From assembly GCA_026706025.1 (NCBI GenBank), contig JAPOZO010000056.1, positions 62,001 to 126,000 of the forward strand: a stretch of 64,000 bases of DNA. Reading direction: 5' to 3'. A program made the translations under genes and the position numbers. The notes under the pieces are model-generated. The model had not been told where the DNA came from, did not search any database, and saw nothing but the letters and a program-made list of their open reading frames with translations. The DNA is from Candidatus Poribacteria bacterium. Lineage in GTDB: Bacteria; Poribacteria; WGA-4E; WGA-3G. Positions 25,936-35,605 of the stretch are shown in pieces. Within the stretch, counting starts at the first letter, position 1; the number at the start of each line of letters is the position of its first letter.

Positions 25936-26646
25936 TCACTCTGCCTCCGCTGCTTCCTTATATTTAACCATTTTGATAATGGTGCCGTCGGCTTCGTAAG
26001 TAACAGCGTCCATACAGGCTTCCATCAAGAATAAGCCTCTGCCGCTGCTTTTGAGCAAATTCTCTGGGTCAAGTGGATCAGCAACTTCTTTGCGTGTGAA
26101 TCCCTCGCCTTCATCCTCGATGATAATTGTGAATTTATCTTCATCGAGAAGGAACTGCATAATCGCCTTTTTGCTTGGGTCCTCTTTATTTCCGTGTTTG
26201 ATCGCGTTTGTGCCCGCCTCAATGGCAGCAAGGTTAATCTGCTCTTGGATCTCCTCAGCGAAATCCGAATCTTTCAAAATCTCAGTAACGACGACATCAA
26301 GTAGGTAAACATGTCGCATTGAGCTTGGGAGAGAAAGCGTAATAACCTGTTCAGTTTCGGACGCTTTGTGCATGGATTCCTCACTCTCGTCAACAGTGGA
26401 AATGGTGAGTTCACCTCCAGTAAGAGTTAGCCGAAACATTATTGGTTTGCCTGGATCCTCTCTATCGCTGAGTTCTTCGATCGCGTTTGTACCCGCTTCA
26501 ATGGCAGCAAGGTTAATCCGCTCTTGGGTGTCTTCATCAAAATCCGTCTCTTTCAAGATTTCAGTGACAACAGCCTTGAGGAGATAAACATGTCGCATTG
26601 AGCTTGGGAGAGAAAGCGTAATAACCTGTTCAGTTCTCTCGCCCAC
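25936..26646 (-). CDS. RsbW-like anti-sigma kinase with tandem duplicated domain
   Basis: A 236-residue protein built from two HATPase_c_2 domains. Both start with the same 20-residue segment (EQVITLSLPSSMRHVYLL) and share INLAAIEAGTNAI, the N-box region. The second domain (about 104-236) has the ATP-binding motifs IEDEGEGFTRKEV and SSGRGLFLMEACMD. The first lacks them and reads STVDESEESMHK instead, so only the second should phosphorylate a STAS partner. The DNA of the two copies is almost identical over about 80 bp (26277-26357 and 26560-26637), so the duplication is recent. The start is GTG 26646, preceded by AAGGAG at 8 bp; an ATG at 26685 has no such site. Confidence 0.82.
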   Translation of the reverse strand: MGERTEQVITLSLPSSMRHVYLLKAVVTEILKETDFDEDTQERINLAAIEAGTNAIEELSDREDPGKPIMFRLTLTGGELTISTVDESEESMHKASETEQVITLSLPSSMRHVYLLDVVVTEILKDSDFAEEIQEQINLAAIEAGTNAIKHGNKEDPSKKAIMQFLLDEDKFTIIIEDEGEGFTRKEVADPLDPENLLKSSGRGLFLMEACMDAVTYEADGTIIKMVKYKEAAEAE

Positions 26647-26770
26647 GTTTGAAGCTCCTTCTCTATACCCTTGGACGGTTTCCAAGGGTGCCTACAAGAC
26701 AGGATTAAGAATTGTCCCATCTCTCATTGTTTGTTCTGCGGGCAATACCACATTGCATGCCCGTTCTGAT

Positions 26771-28015
26771 TTAAACGTCGCGTTTTATAACAATTAAAGC
26801 CCTATCGTCATGGGTTTGTGTGCTTCCACTGAAGTGTGCTAAATCGTTAACAATCGCTTCGCATAACGCCGATGCTGACAGTGCCGCGTTTTTGGAGAGA
26901 CAGGCAGCAAGCCTATCACCGCCATAGAACGTATCGGTCAGTATTGCATCTTGGCACATGTCATCCTGTTCTGAATTTGCGGGCCCGCTGTGATTTCCAT
27001 CGGAAACCGGCGCGTCACCCGCCGCCGTTTCAGTGATACCATCCGTATAGAACACAAGAACATCGTTAGGTGCGAGAAGACAGGTGCTGGTCGTGAAGGT
27101 TGCTTCCTCAAATGCGCCTATCAACATACTTCCTGTTTTTAAAACATCTATACTCCGAGCATTGTTCCAGTGAAGTGGATAGCAGTGTCCGCCATTTGCG
27201 TATGTAAAGGTTGCGGTTGCGGTGTCTAATATGCCGTAGATCATCGTTGCGAACAGATCTGCCTCAGTATCACGCGCCACTAAGTCATTAATCCGTTTGA
27301 GGATTGCAGCAGGTGTGTCTTCCTCATGACAGAGTAAGCGGAGTGCTGTCCGAATCATTACCATCAACAGTGCTGCCGGGATGCCACTCCCTTTTACATC
27401 TCCGAGAACAATCCCAATCTGTGTTTCGCTGAGTGGGATGAAGTCGTAGAAATCGCCGGAGACAGATGTAGAACTTTGCAGTAATGTTGCGATGTCAAAG
27501 CCGTCGAGATTCGGTGCTTTTTCGGGTAACAATTTTTTCTGAATTGCAGCGGCGGCTTGTAGATGCCCTGCGAGTTGTTCCAATCCTTCCTCACTAAACC
27601 CTTCGCCCATTGCGCGCATAAGTGGATTGATATATTTAATGGGTCGAGTTCTACCGAGGACAGCTTCAACGCGTGCGGTTACCTCGCGTAAGTCAAAGGG
27701 TTTGGTGATGTAATCGTCAGCACCTGTATCCAAACCGCGGACTTTATCCTCTGTCTGTCCGCGCGCTGTAACTAAAATGACAGGGACATTTTTTGTTTCC
27801 TCTATGTCTTTGAGTTCTTCAATGACTTGGAAACCGTCTTTATGGGGCATCATTACATCGAGAAGGATAAGATCGGGTGGATCTGTGCGTGCGCTTTGCA
27901 CTGCGCTCTCGCCATCACTTGCAGTGCGCACATTGTACCCTTCCGGCTCTAAGTTCATCTTTAAGAGTTCGAGTATATCAAGATCGTCGTCAACCACTAA
28001 AATCGTTTCAGCCAT
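26771..28015 (-). CDS. response regulator with PP2C (SpoIIE/RsbU-type) phosphatase domain
   Basis: A 414-residue protein. The receiver domain is 1-122, with acidic pocket VVDDD, phospho-Asp53 in LILLDVMMPHKDG and conserved Lys in DDYITKPFD. A linker is followed by a PPM/PP2C-type phosphatase domain with metal sites SGDFYDFIP, LGDVKGSGIPAALL and VLVFYTDGITE. It should dephosphorylate a STAS-Ser-P when its receiver is phosphorylated. The start is ATG 28015, overlapping the kinase stop by 8 bp. A longer frame upstream is an artefact of that overlap. Confidence 0.9.
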   Translation of the reverse strand: MAETILVVDDDLDILELLKMNLEPEGYNVRTASDGESAVQSARTDPPDLILLDVMMPHKDGFQVIEELKDIEETKNVPVILVTARGQTEDKVRGLDTGADDYITKPFDLREVTARVEAVLGRTRPIKYINPLMRAMGEGFSEEGLEQLAGHLQAAAAIQKKLLPEKAPNLDGFDIATLLQSSTSVSGDFYDFIPLSETQIGIVLGDVKGSGIPAALLMVMIRTALRLLCHEEDTPAAILKRINDLVARDTEADLFATMIYGILDTATATFTYANGGHCYPLHWNNARSIDVLKTGSMLIGAFEEATFTTSTCLLAPNDVLVFYTDGITETAAGDAPVSDGNHSGPANSEQDDMCQDAILTDTFYGGDRLAACLSKNAALSASALCEAIVNDLAHFSGSTQTHDDRALIVIKRDV

Positions 28016-30464
28016 TTTTGCCCTTTTCCAACGGAATGAAAAACTGGAAGTTGCATCCGTGTCCGTTATCCCCGGTATCCACCCATAATTTTCCACCGTG
28101 TGCTTCAACAATTCCAGATGCGATTGAAAGCCCTAAGCCGGTGCCGCCCTGTTGCCGCGTCTGTACACTTCCGAGTTGTCTAAATTTATCAAAGACTTTT
28201 TCTCTTTCGTCAGCGGGGATACCCGGTCCTGTGTCGATAACTTCAACGTGGAAACCGTTGCTTTCGTCCCCGTTCTGCTCTGAAGCCGCCCGATCCCGAT
28301 CATCGGGATGGGGCACTTCAGCAGAAGATTTTGATATTCTGACCGTCACCTTTCCGTTATCAGGTGTAAATTTAATGGCGTTTCCGATGAGGTTAATAAA
28401 AATTTGTCCAATCCGGTCAGCATCGCCAATCATCACGGGTAGATTCACCGGTGTCTCCAAGAGGAGAGATATAGTTTTTTCATCTGCTTGTGGACGGAGT
28501 TCTTCGATTCTCCGTTTTGCTATCCAGTCTATCTGTACCTGCTCCTGCTTCATCTCAATACGTCCGGCTTCAATCCGGGAGATGTCAAGCAGATCATTGA
28601 TGAGCGCAGCAAGTCGTTTTGATTGGCGGTGTGCGCGGCTCAAACTTTCATATTGTTTCTGATTAATTTCGCCAGTCTTTCCATCGAGTATGAGCGAAAT
28701 GAAACCGATGATGGATGTCAGTGGTGTCCGCAATTCATGCGAGACGAGAGAGACGAACTCCGATTTCATCTGCTCTATTTCGTGTTCATTCGTGATGTCA
28801 TCAAAGACGTAGACCGTGCCAGCGATGTTGTTGCTCTCATCAGGAAAATGGCTTGCGATAATGCGAAGTATCCGAGCATCGTCAGTGTTTTGCTGGTGTC
28901 CATTGACATCCACTTCCGCAATAAATGTTTGATGCTGTGTCATCTCACGTTGCGAAGAAGACAGAATTTTCATACCGACGGTTCTCGTGTCTGGAGTTTG
29001 GGTTTCCTCGTTTGGTGCTAATACCTTTGTCCAGCGGATTGTCCCGCCTTCAGTATCGAGCGAAATAAAATTGTCATAGTCACCGGTTTCCCCGAGATTA
29101 AGGAGCCGTTCAGCTACAGGATTGACGTAGAGCACACGTCCCGAAGGTTCAACAACAATCAGTCCTTCACCGAGGTTATCAACGATGGCAGTAAGTTTTC
29201 TCTCCTCTTGCGTCAGTTTGTCAACTGCGGTCTTCAAATTCCGCCGCATTTCATTGAATTCTTCAGCGAGAACGCCGACTTCATCATCACTGTCAACGAC
29301 GATTTCGCTGTCGAATTCGCCCTGCCCAATGCTACGTGCCCCTTGTGCGACTTTTAATATAGGTGTTGCTATCCGTTGCGCTGCCCACCATGCAATAAAT
29401 ACAACGATACAACTTGACACAATGGTAACATAAAAAATATATTTGTTTAATTCTACGACACCTGCATAAGCGGAGAAAGTCGGCCGTGAAATAAAAACTA
29501 TCCAGTTGCTGAAGTTTTGTCGCTCCTTCCACCGTTCTATAGGTGAAGGTTGGGTTCGCGCCCAACCATAGACCCGCGGTTCATTGAAACTATCTGTTTC
29601 ACCGTCGGCTTCATAATCGTAGTATTTTCCTTGTTCGCCTTTTTTCGCCTCAATAATCGCCTCTTCTGCTGCGTTGTTCATCTCTATGTAGGTATCTACA
29701 GGGTACCCGCTTTCAGATGAGGCGGCAATGATTTTCCCCGATTCGTTTGTTAAAATAGTGTGCGTTCCTTCAAGTTCCGAACTGGATTCGACTATGTCTT
29801 GAAGTTCGGGGAGTACCAGAACAATTCTCAGCACACCGACTGTTTTATTTTCCTCTGATGCAGCGACGGCTTTAGAAACCGTCCGTATTGGAAGTGCGAT
29901 TGGAAGTAGATGCACTTTCCGTAATGCGTCATAGTGGATGTCTTCGGCGAATAGGTAGCCTACACCGTTGTTATATGCTCTTTGCCACCAGGTTGTGTTG
30001 TTCACGCGATGGGGCATGCCTCTTCGTGTAAAGTACTCCAGGCTCAAATTGTTTGATCGGAGGACATGTCCGGATGCATTTGTAATGGTTACCTCTGTTT
30101 TATCACCGGCATAAGTTTCAAGCAAGCGGATACTATCAACGAGTTGCGTCCAAACGTCAAAAAATACACCCTCTGCGCCATCAGCGGTGTTAGATCGCAC
30201 AACAGCCGCTCGGATGTTTGAGAGTTCAGCTTCGACCTTTGCGATTTTCTCGGAGATGGCATTATCGGCACGGGCGAGTTTCTCTTGTGCGAGCAGCACA
30301 TGGTTTTCACCGACGGTACCTTTTAATGCATTTTCACCTAACACCTTGATCGCTAATGAAATAGCGAACAACGGCATAAGTGCTACTAACAGAAAAAGTA
30401 CGACCTGTTGACCGCGTAACCCGACCTTAAACCGAAAACGCTTCGTAGGATTTTTGTTTTCCAT
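28008..30464 (-). CDS. membrane sensor histidine kinase (Cache-HAMP-PAS-HisKA)
   Basis: An 818-residue protein. Membrane helix 1 is at about 20-40 and an extracytoplasmic Cache-like sensor runs about 45-335. Helix 2 at about 345-365 (VTIVSSCIVVFIAWWAA) leads into HAMP, then PAS (IVDNLGEGLIVVEPSGRVLY), HisKA with His in SLVSHELRTPLTSIIGF, and HATPase_c (NLIGNAIKFTPD, DTGPGIP, GGTGLGLSIASGI). It likely phosphorylates the receiver-PP2C protein encoded directly after it. ATG 30464 has GGAAAC before it; a TTG at 30488 is less likely. It makes the partner switch responsive to an outside ligand. Confidence 0.9.
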   Translation of the reverse strand: MENKNPTKRFRFKVGLRGQQVVLFLLVALMPLFAISLAIKVLGENALKGTVGENHVLLAQEKLARADNAISEKIAKVEAELSNIRAAVVRSNTADGAEGVFFDVWTQLVDSIRLLETYAGDKTEVTITNASGHVLRSNNLSLEYFTRRGMPHRVNNTTWWQRAYNNGVGYLFAEDIHYDALRKVHLLPIALPIRTVSKAVAASEENKTVGVLRIVLVLPELQDIVESSSELEGTHTILTNESGKIIAASSESGYPVDTYIEMNNAAEEAIIEAKKGEQGKYYDYEADGETDSFNEPRVYGWARTQPSPIERWKERQNFSNWIVFISRPTFSAYAGVVELNKYIFYVTIVSSCIVVFIAWWAAQRIATPILKVAQGARSIGQGEFDSEIVVDSDDEVGVLAEEFNEMRRNLKTAVDKLTQEERKLTAIVDNLGEGLIVVEPSGRVLYVNPVAERLLNLGETGDYDNFISLDTEGGTIRWTKVLAPNEETQTPDTRTVGMKILSSSQREMTQHQTFIAEVDVNGHQQNTDDARILRIIASHFPDESNNIAGTVYVFDDITNEHEIEQMKSEFVSLVSHELRTPLTSIIGFISLILDGKTGEINQKQYESLSRAHRQSKRLAALINDLLDISRIEAGRIEMKQEQVQIDWIAKRRIEELRPQADEKTISLLLETPVNLPVMIGDADRIGQIFINLIGNAIKFTPDNGKVTVRISKSSAEVPHPDDRDRAASEQNGDESNGFHVEVIDTGPGIPADEREKVFDKFRQLGSVQTRQQGGTGLGLSIASGIVEAHGGKLWVDTGDNGHGCNFQFFIPLEKGKNG

Positions 30465-30548
30465 GTTTCCAAGAATAGTGCCGGACAACGCGCTTTCTGT
30501 TGAGCCAGGTTCTGCAATGCATGTCCTCGATATGTCCCATTTTTCCTG

Positions 30549-30887
30549 TTACATGAAAGCGTTGCGCGCGGACTCCTCCGTATCATAGATCTCAATAACG
30601 GTTGAGAGGTGCGTCACCTCCAAAACTTCTTGAACAGCCTTCTGAGGGTTGAGTAGCACCAGTTTTCCGCCCAATTCCTGACAGGACTTCAAGGTCGTCA
30701 CTATTGCCCCCAACGCGCTGCTGTCAATTAACGGGACGTTCGTCAAGTCAACGACTAATTTATCATGCCCCGTTTGAAGCTGCATCTCCATTTCCTTGCG
30801 AAACGTATCTGTGGCATTCCCAAGAATCTTGCCTTCTATATGAAGGGTGGAAATGTTTTCCTTTCCGATTGTTGTATCAAAATTCAT
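30549..30887 (-). CDS. STAS anti-sigma factor antagonist
   Basis: A 112-residue STAS domain; acceptor region VDLTNVPLIDSSALGAIVTT with the phospho-Ser in DSSALG. It is the first gene of the partner-switching operon, 84 bp before the sensor kinase. Together with the 25368 gene it gives this operon two STAS targets for the tandem RsbW-like kinase. Confidence 0.88.
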   Translation of the reverse strand: MNFDTTIGKENISTLHIEGKILGNATDTFRKEMEMQLQTGHDKLVVDLTNVPLIDSSALGAIVTTLKSCQELGGKLVLLNPQKAVQEVLEVTHLSTVIEIYDTEESARNAFM

Positions 30888-31081
30888 AGCACTCGTCCTT
30901 ACTATCCCTCTTTAGGATGTCGTGTTTTTTCGCTCTTTGTCGCCATGTGTTGTAGTTCAACCGCAACTCATAAATAGCATAGAGACGAAGCAGAGACCTC
31001 GCCTCGCATAAATGCCTTTATGAAAGAGAAAACGCCACCACTTTAAGTAAGGTCCAGTATGGTTCTAAACCGATCGTATCG

Positions 31082-31115
31082 TGTGCAGGGTCGTATTTAT
31101 GAGATAGGCTCTAAG
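31082..31115. repeat. solo CGTATTTATGAGATAGGCT arm
   Basis: The 31090-31108 sequence matches one arm of the inverted repeat at 38628-38704. The rest of the 254-bp gap 30888-31141 shows no gene; it must hold the promoter of the STAS operon. Confidence 0.4.
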
Positions 31116-31141
31116 CGGACGAAACAGTATCTTCCCCGTGC

Positions 31142-31834
31142 TCATGTGTTACTGCGGCGCACCACAACGTAACTTCGATTGAATTTTGGGTTTGTGAAAA
31201 CGGTTTCAATGTTTCCACCAAGCGCGCTCATGTGCGTCGTGCTGTCATCAATTTCAGTATCTATTCTTTCCTGCCCAAGTTTGTAAGCCACCCACTTTCC
31301 TGTCGGTTTCAAGAACGGCAGACAGTACACAGCAGAATCCCGAAGCGTTGCGACGTAACGGGTGAAAACCCAATCGTAGGCACCAACACGATCCGGATCT
31401 CGTGCACAAACTTCCGCCCGTTCAGTCAATACCTCAACGTTTACCTTTTGATGAGCGTTTACCTCTTGATAAAGGTTTAATTGCGAGATTAGAAATTTTA
31501 GGAAACTCCCTTTCTTTTCTGATGCTTCAACAAGCGTTAATCGGATGTCTGGCACGTAAATTTTCAGGACGATTCCTGGAAATCCAGCACCTGTCCCGAT
31601 GTCAATCACAGCGTCCCCTTTTTTTACTGCTATATGCTCCAAAACACTTAAGGAATCAAGAAAATGCTTATGAACAATCTCATTCTCATCTGTGATTGCG
31701 GTCAGATTTATACGCGCATTCCACCGAAGCAGTTCGGCACGATACTTGTCAAACTGTGTTGCCTGATGCATGGTTAACGGAAACCCGTGCCGATTGAAAG
31801 TTTCTTGTAATAAAACGTGCTTGTCCTGTGCCAA
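31142..31834 (-). CDS. rsmG: 16S rRNA m7G527 methyltransferase
   Basis: A 230-residue SAM-dependent methyltransferase that modifies G527 of 16S rRNA. The family signature INLTAITDENEIVHKHFLDS, the SAM site VIDIGTGAGFPGIVLKI, and ARDPDRVGAYDWVFTRYVAT followed by the lysine strand YKLG are all present. The start is TTG 31834; length and N-terminal content are normal for RsmG, so no shorter start is needed. It follows mnmG on the same strand, the widespread gidA-gidB order. Confidence 0.93.
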   Translation of the reverse strand: MAQDKHVLLQETFNRHGFPLTMHQATQFDKYRAELLRWNARINLTAITDENEIVHKHFLDSLSVLEHIAVKKGDAVIDIGTGAGFPGIVLKIYVPDIRLTLVEASEKKGSFLKFLISQLNLYQEVNAHQKVNVEVLTERAEVCARDPDRVGAYDWVFTRYVATLRDSAVYCLPFLKPTGKWVAYKLGQERIDTEIDDSTTHMSALGGNIETVFTNPKFNRSYVVVRRSNT

Positions 31835-31859
31835 AATTTTTTAAATATTGGGTTTTGCT

Positions 31860-31909
31860 CCGTTTTGTCCCCCTTCCCAGTAACGGGTGGGGACCCTGTC
31901 CAAAACGGG
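31860..31909. repeat. CCGTTTTG inverted repeat
   Basis: CCGTTTTGTCC pairs with the right arm CAAAACGG, around CCCTTCCCAGTAACGGGTGG. The middle motif recurs at about 20733-20760 inside the NHL lipoprotein gene. It lies between mnmG and rsmG. Confidence 0.5.
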
Positions 31910-31993
31910 TTTTAGACGAGAACAAACGGATATTGTTATATTACGTGTAACTTGACCAACTTGTAGGAGCGAGTTTCAAATCGTGATCTACTT

Positions 31994-33868
31994 TCATGCT
32001 CTCTTTTGATGAAGGATAACCGTCAAGATTGAAATGTCGGCTGGTGAAACGCCGGGCAGTCGCGACGCTTGCCCAATAGAGGCGGGACGAATCTTTGTAA
32101 GTTTTTCTCGTGCTTCCGTCTTTAGCCCCTGAACGTTCGCATAGTCGAATGTATCCGGGATTCGGAAATTCTCCAATCTCTTGAATTGGTGAATCTGTCG
32201 CTGTTGCCGTTGGATGTACCCATCGTATTTAATCTGAATTTCTACCTGTTCCTGCACGGCAGATGGCAATGTCTCACTGGGCGGTGCGATTTGGGTTATA
32301 TGTTCATAACGAAGTTCTGGCCGTTTCAAGAGGTCAGCCAATGAGGTCGGTTGCTTTAGTTCGCCCGTCTGGAGAATATTTTTTAAATTCTTCAGAGTCG
32401 CTGTGGTTGGCTTAAGAAGCGTCTCCTGTAACCGTTTCAATTCTGCTTGTATGTCCGCTGCTTTGTTTTGGAATAGGTGGAATGTGTTGTCATCAACCAG
32501 CCCGATTTGCCTGCCGATTTCGGTAAGCCGTAAGTCAGCGTTGTCTTCTCGCAACGCCAATCTATATTCAGCGCGCGAAGTGAACATACGGTAAGGCTCG
32601 CGGATGTCGAGCGTAACCAGATCGTCAATAAGCACGGCTATATACGCCTGTGCCCTATCCAGCACAAGCGGTTTTTCGCCTTTGACCTTTAGCGCAGCAT
32701 TGATACCAGCCATAAGTCCTTGTGCGGCGGCTTCCTCGTACCCCGTGGTGCCATTGAGTTGTCCAGCGAAGTAGAGTCCTTGCACCTTCTTAGTCTCAAG
32801 TGTCGGTTGTAGTTGTGTCGCTGGGGCGAAATCGTATTCCACGGCGTATCCGAAGCGCATGACCTCAGCGTTCTCTAATCCTTTGATGCTATGCACCATC
32901 TCTACCTGTACATCTTCGGGGAGGCTCGCGGAAATACCGTTGAGGTAAATTTCATCCGTATCCCGTCCCTCCGGTTCTACGAAGACTTGATGCTCGGTTT
33001 TTTCAGAAAAGCGGACAACCTTATCTTCAATTGATGGACAATAGCGGGGACCAATCCCTACAATACGCCCACTGTACATTGCAGAACGGTGCAGATTCTC
33101 GCGAATGACATCGTGTGTTGTTTCATTTGTATAAGTGAGGTAACATGGGAGTTGTGACTGCGTGATCCGTTCGGTTGAGAATGAGAAGGGAAGAGGGTTT
33201 TCGTCCCCGGGTTGGATCTCCATCACGCTGAAGTCAACCGTCTGGGCATTGACGCGCGGCGGTGTGCCTGTTTTGAGCCGCCCAATTTCAAAGCCGAGGT
33301 TTAAAAAACTTTCTGAGAGTTTTTCTGCTGAAGATTCGCCTGCCCTGCCTGCGCTATATGAAACATCACCGATATGAATGATGCCTTTTAGGAAAGTACC
33401 TGTCGTCAGAATTACAGTATCTCCGAAGTAAGCGGTTTGTGTCTGACTCAGAATCCCGATGCACCGTCCATTTTCCACGAGGAGTTCTTCAACCAATACC
33501 TGTTTGATGTCAAGCCTTTGTTGCGCTTCCAAGACGCGTTTCATTTCATCTTGATACGCCTTTTTATCGGCTTGTGCGCGACTTGAGCGAACCGCGGGTC
33601 CCTTTTTGGTATTCAAACGTCGAAATTGAATCCCTGTCTTGTCGATGTTCTTTGCCATCTCACCGCCGAGCGCGTCTATCTCTTTAACGAGATGTCCCTT
33701 GGCGAGACCACCGATAGCGGGGTTGCAAGACATCTTAGCAATCGTATCCAGATTGATTGTGACGATAAGCGTTTCACAGCCCATGCGCGCGGCAGCGAGT
33801 GCGGCTTCGCAACCCGCGTGTCCCGCACCAACAACGATAACGTCATAATGTTTGTGATAGGTATTCAT
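31994..33868 (-). CDS. mnmG: tRNA U34 5-carboxymethylaminomethyl modification enzyme, FAD subunit
   Basis: A 624-residue protein. FAD-binding GxGxxG is in VIVVGAGHAGCEAALAAARM (residues 10-29). GidA signatures are CNPAIGGLAKGHLVKEIDAL, GRLKTGTPPRV, and the C-terminal helical domain with FTSRAEYRLALREDNADLRL and QIKYDGYIQRQ. With MnmE it adds the cmnm5 group to wobble U34 of several tRNAs. Length and all motifs are normal. Confidence 0.96.
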   Translation of the reverse strand: MNTYHKHYDVIVVGAGHAGCEAALAAARMGCETLIVTINLDTIAKMSCNPAIGGLAKGHLVKEIDALGGEMAKNIDKTGIQFRRLNTKKGPAVRSSRAQADKKAYQDEMKRVLEAQQRLDIKQVLVEELLVENGRCIGILSQTQTAYFGDTVILTTGTFLKGIIHIGDVSYSAGRAGESSAEKLSESFLNLGFEIGRLKTGTPPRVNAQTVDFSVMEIQPGDENPLPFSFSTERITQSQLPCYLTYTNETTHDVIRENLHRSAMYSGRIVGIGPRYCPSIEDKVVRFSEKTEHQVFVEPEGRDTDEIYLNGISASLPEDVQVEMVHSIKGLENAEVMRFGYAVEYDFAPATQLQPTLETKKVQGLYFAGQLNGTTGYEEAAAQGLMAGINAALKVKGEKPLVLDRAQAYIAVLIDDLVTLDIREPYRMFTSRAEYRLALREDNADLRLTEIGRQIGLVDDNTFHLFQNKAADIQAELKRLQETLLKPTTATLKNLKNILQTGELKQPTSLADLLKRPELRYEHITQIAPPSETLPSAVQEQVEIQIKYDGYIQRQQRQIHQFKRLENFRIPDTFDYANVQGLKTEAREKLTKIRPASIGQASRLPGVSPADISILTVILHQKRA

Positions 33869-33875
33869 TTTTTTA

Positions 33876-34005
33876 CTTGTCAGTTTTCAGTTTTCAATTT
33901 TCAGTTAAAGAGATGCGCTGTAGCAGTAACACACTTTGTAACCGCCAGACGATATTAACCGACGACTGATAACCGATAACTGATACCTACTGACGACTGA
34001 TAATT
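33876..34005. repeat. ATAGTTATC-family element
   Basis: GTCAGTTTTCAGTTTTCAAT and CAGTTAAAGAG on the left face GACGACTGATAACCGATAAC and repeats of it on the right. It lies between mnmG and the M28 peptidase gene. Confidence 0.55.
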
Positions 34006-34008
34006 CTT

Positions 34009-34974
34009 CTACAGTCCGTCATAAATAATGCTAATAACGAGTGTCGCGACGACTTCTAAACTTTTAGGGCTACATTTATCAACTGTATCTTCAATTGTAT
34101 GCCAATAAGGGTAATCGAAGTCGATGATGTCAACCATCGGGATACCGACTTCGATTAAGGGAACGTGATCATCCATAATCGCACGGCCTAAGCGTTGTTG
34201 AAAAGGTCCCAAACCGAGGGTTGATGCTCGATTCCATATAGCCTCAGTGAACTCGCGATTTGCAGTCCAAGAGTAGCGTTCTATTGGGAGTGTCAAATCT
34301 TTGTCACCCACCATATCTAACAAAATCCCGTAATCTGGCTTCCATTTTCCGAGGTTTTTGGCAAAAAACCGGGAGCCGATAAACATATCGTCGGTAGACC
34401 TACCGTAATCCTCACCATCGAAAAGCACAATAACAACCCGTCGCGGTGGCGGATGCGTTTTCAAGACTCTGGCAATTTCAAGGAGGATCGCGACGCCTGA
34501 GGCGCCATCATTGGCACCGAGAATCGGTATATCCCGATTTTCCGGTTTTGGATCGTGATCGGCGAAGGGTCGCGTATCCCAATGTGCTGCGAGTAGCAGC
34601 GTTTCACCCGTGGAAGGTCCGAACTCTGCCAAGATATTATTCAGCTGCAGCGTCTCAGTTTTTGCCTTGTACGTGTGCGGTTGAAGTGCTACACTGTTCG
34701 CATATTTCTGAAGTTCAACAAAGAGATAATCCTGTGTTTCGCGATGCGCCACTGAGCCTGGTGGTCGCGGGCCGAATTCACACTGTTTTTCCAATGCTGC
34801 AAACGCGCGCTGGGCATCAAAGGTTGCATTCGCTTGGCGAGCCGTGCTTGCCCTGAAATCGGTGGTGTCTTTTAATTCTATTTTTTCGCTATTTGAATCC
34901 GGTTCCGCGCACGCGATACTAAGCACACCACAATACAGATAGATTAAAAGTAGTAGGAAACACTGTGTTCTCAT
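34009..34974 (-). CDS. M28-family peptidase / glutaminyl cyclase-like protein
   Basis: A 321-residue protein with a signal peptide or lipobox (LYCGVLSIAC-A, about residue 22). The M28 zinc ligands are visible: HWDTRPF, GANDGASGVA, LFDGEDYG, LDMVGD and the His of DYPYWHTIEDT. The segments DDHVPLIEVGIPMVDIIDFD and DTVDKCSPKSLEVV match glutaminyl-peptide cyclotransferases of the M28 fold more than aminopeptidases. It either cyclises N-terminal Gln or removes residues outside the cytoplasm. Its ATG directly follows the recR stop. Confidence 0.85.
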   Translation of the reverse strand: MRTQCFLLLLIYLYCGVLSIACAEPDSNSEKIELKDTTDFRASTARQANATFDAQRAFAALEKQCEFGPRPPGSVAHRETQDYLFVELQKYANSVALQPHTYKAKTETLQLNNILAEFGPSTGETLLLAAHWDTRPFADHDPKPENRDIPILGANDGASGVAILLEIARVLKTHPPPRRVVIVLFDGEDYGRSTDDMFIGSRFFAKNLGKWKPDYGILLDMVGDKDLTLPIERYSWTANREFTEAIWNRASTLGLGPFQQRLGRAIMDDHVPLIEVGIPMVDIIDFDYPYWHTIEDTVDKCSPKSLEVVATLVISIIYDGL

Positions 34975-35589
34975 CTAAGCCTTTCGCCTGCCTTCGAGTG
35001 CTTTCGCAAGGGTTACCTCGTCAATGTACTCCAAATCTCCACCTACAGGAATACCGTAAGCAATACGAGTAACAGTGACTTCAAACCTTTCGAGATGTTG
35101 TGTAAGATAAAGGGCAGTTGCCTGTCCTTCTGTTGTCCAATTCGTGGCAAGAATTACCTCTTGCACCGGTTCACTGTTTGCAGAGGATTCCTTGATTCTT
35201 TGAAAGAGCGTGTTAATTCCGAGTTCGTCCGGTCCGGTCCCGTCTAACGGTGAGAGTACGCCCCCAAGTACATGATATAAACCTTTATAACCGTTAGTTC
35301 TTTCAATAGCCCAGAGATCATCCGACTCTTCAACAACACAAATCATCCGGGTGTCGCGGCGTGGGCTTGTACAAATATAACACGGATTTGTATCGGTAAT
35401 CGTGCCACAGACATCGCAGTAGCAGAGTTGTTGTTTTACCTGTGCGATGGCTTCTGCGATTTGGGCGGTTTCAGTGTCAGGTAACTTTAGCATAAAAAAC
35501 GCTAAACGTTGCGCTGTCTTCTGACCAATCGTCGGTAACTTTTGGAGTTCAGTGATAAGTTTCGCCAGCGGTTTCGGGTATTCTTGCAT
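34975..35589 (-). CDS. recR: recombination mediator protein RecR
   Basis: A 204-residue protein. It has a helix-hairpin-helix (ITELQKLPTIGQKTAQRLAF), a C4 zinc finger (CYCDVCGTITDTNPCYIC), and a Toprim domain (ICVVEESDDLWAIE, GGVLSPLDGTGPDEL). It acts with RecF/RecO to load RecA on gaps. ATG 35589 fits family length better than the upstream TTG at 35607. It is the last gene of the dnaX-ybaB-recR group. Confidence 0.95.
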   Translation of the reverse strand: MQEYPKPLAKLITELQKLPTIGQKTAQRLAFFMLKLPDTETAQIAEAIAQVKQQLCYCDVCGTITDTNPCYICTSPRRDTRMICVVEESDDLWAIERTNGYKGLYHVLGGVLSPLDGTGPDELGINTLFQRIKESSANSEPVQEVILATNWTTEGQATALYLTQHLERFEVTVTRIAYGIPVGGDLEYIDEVTLAKALEGRRKA

Positions 35590-35605
35590 GGATTCTTTGT
35601 GCGGC

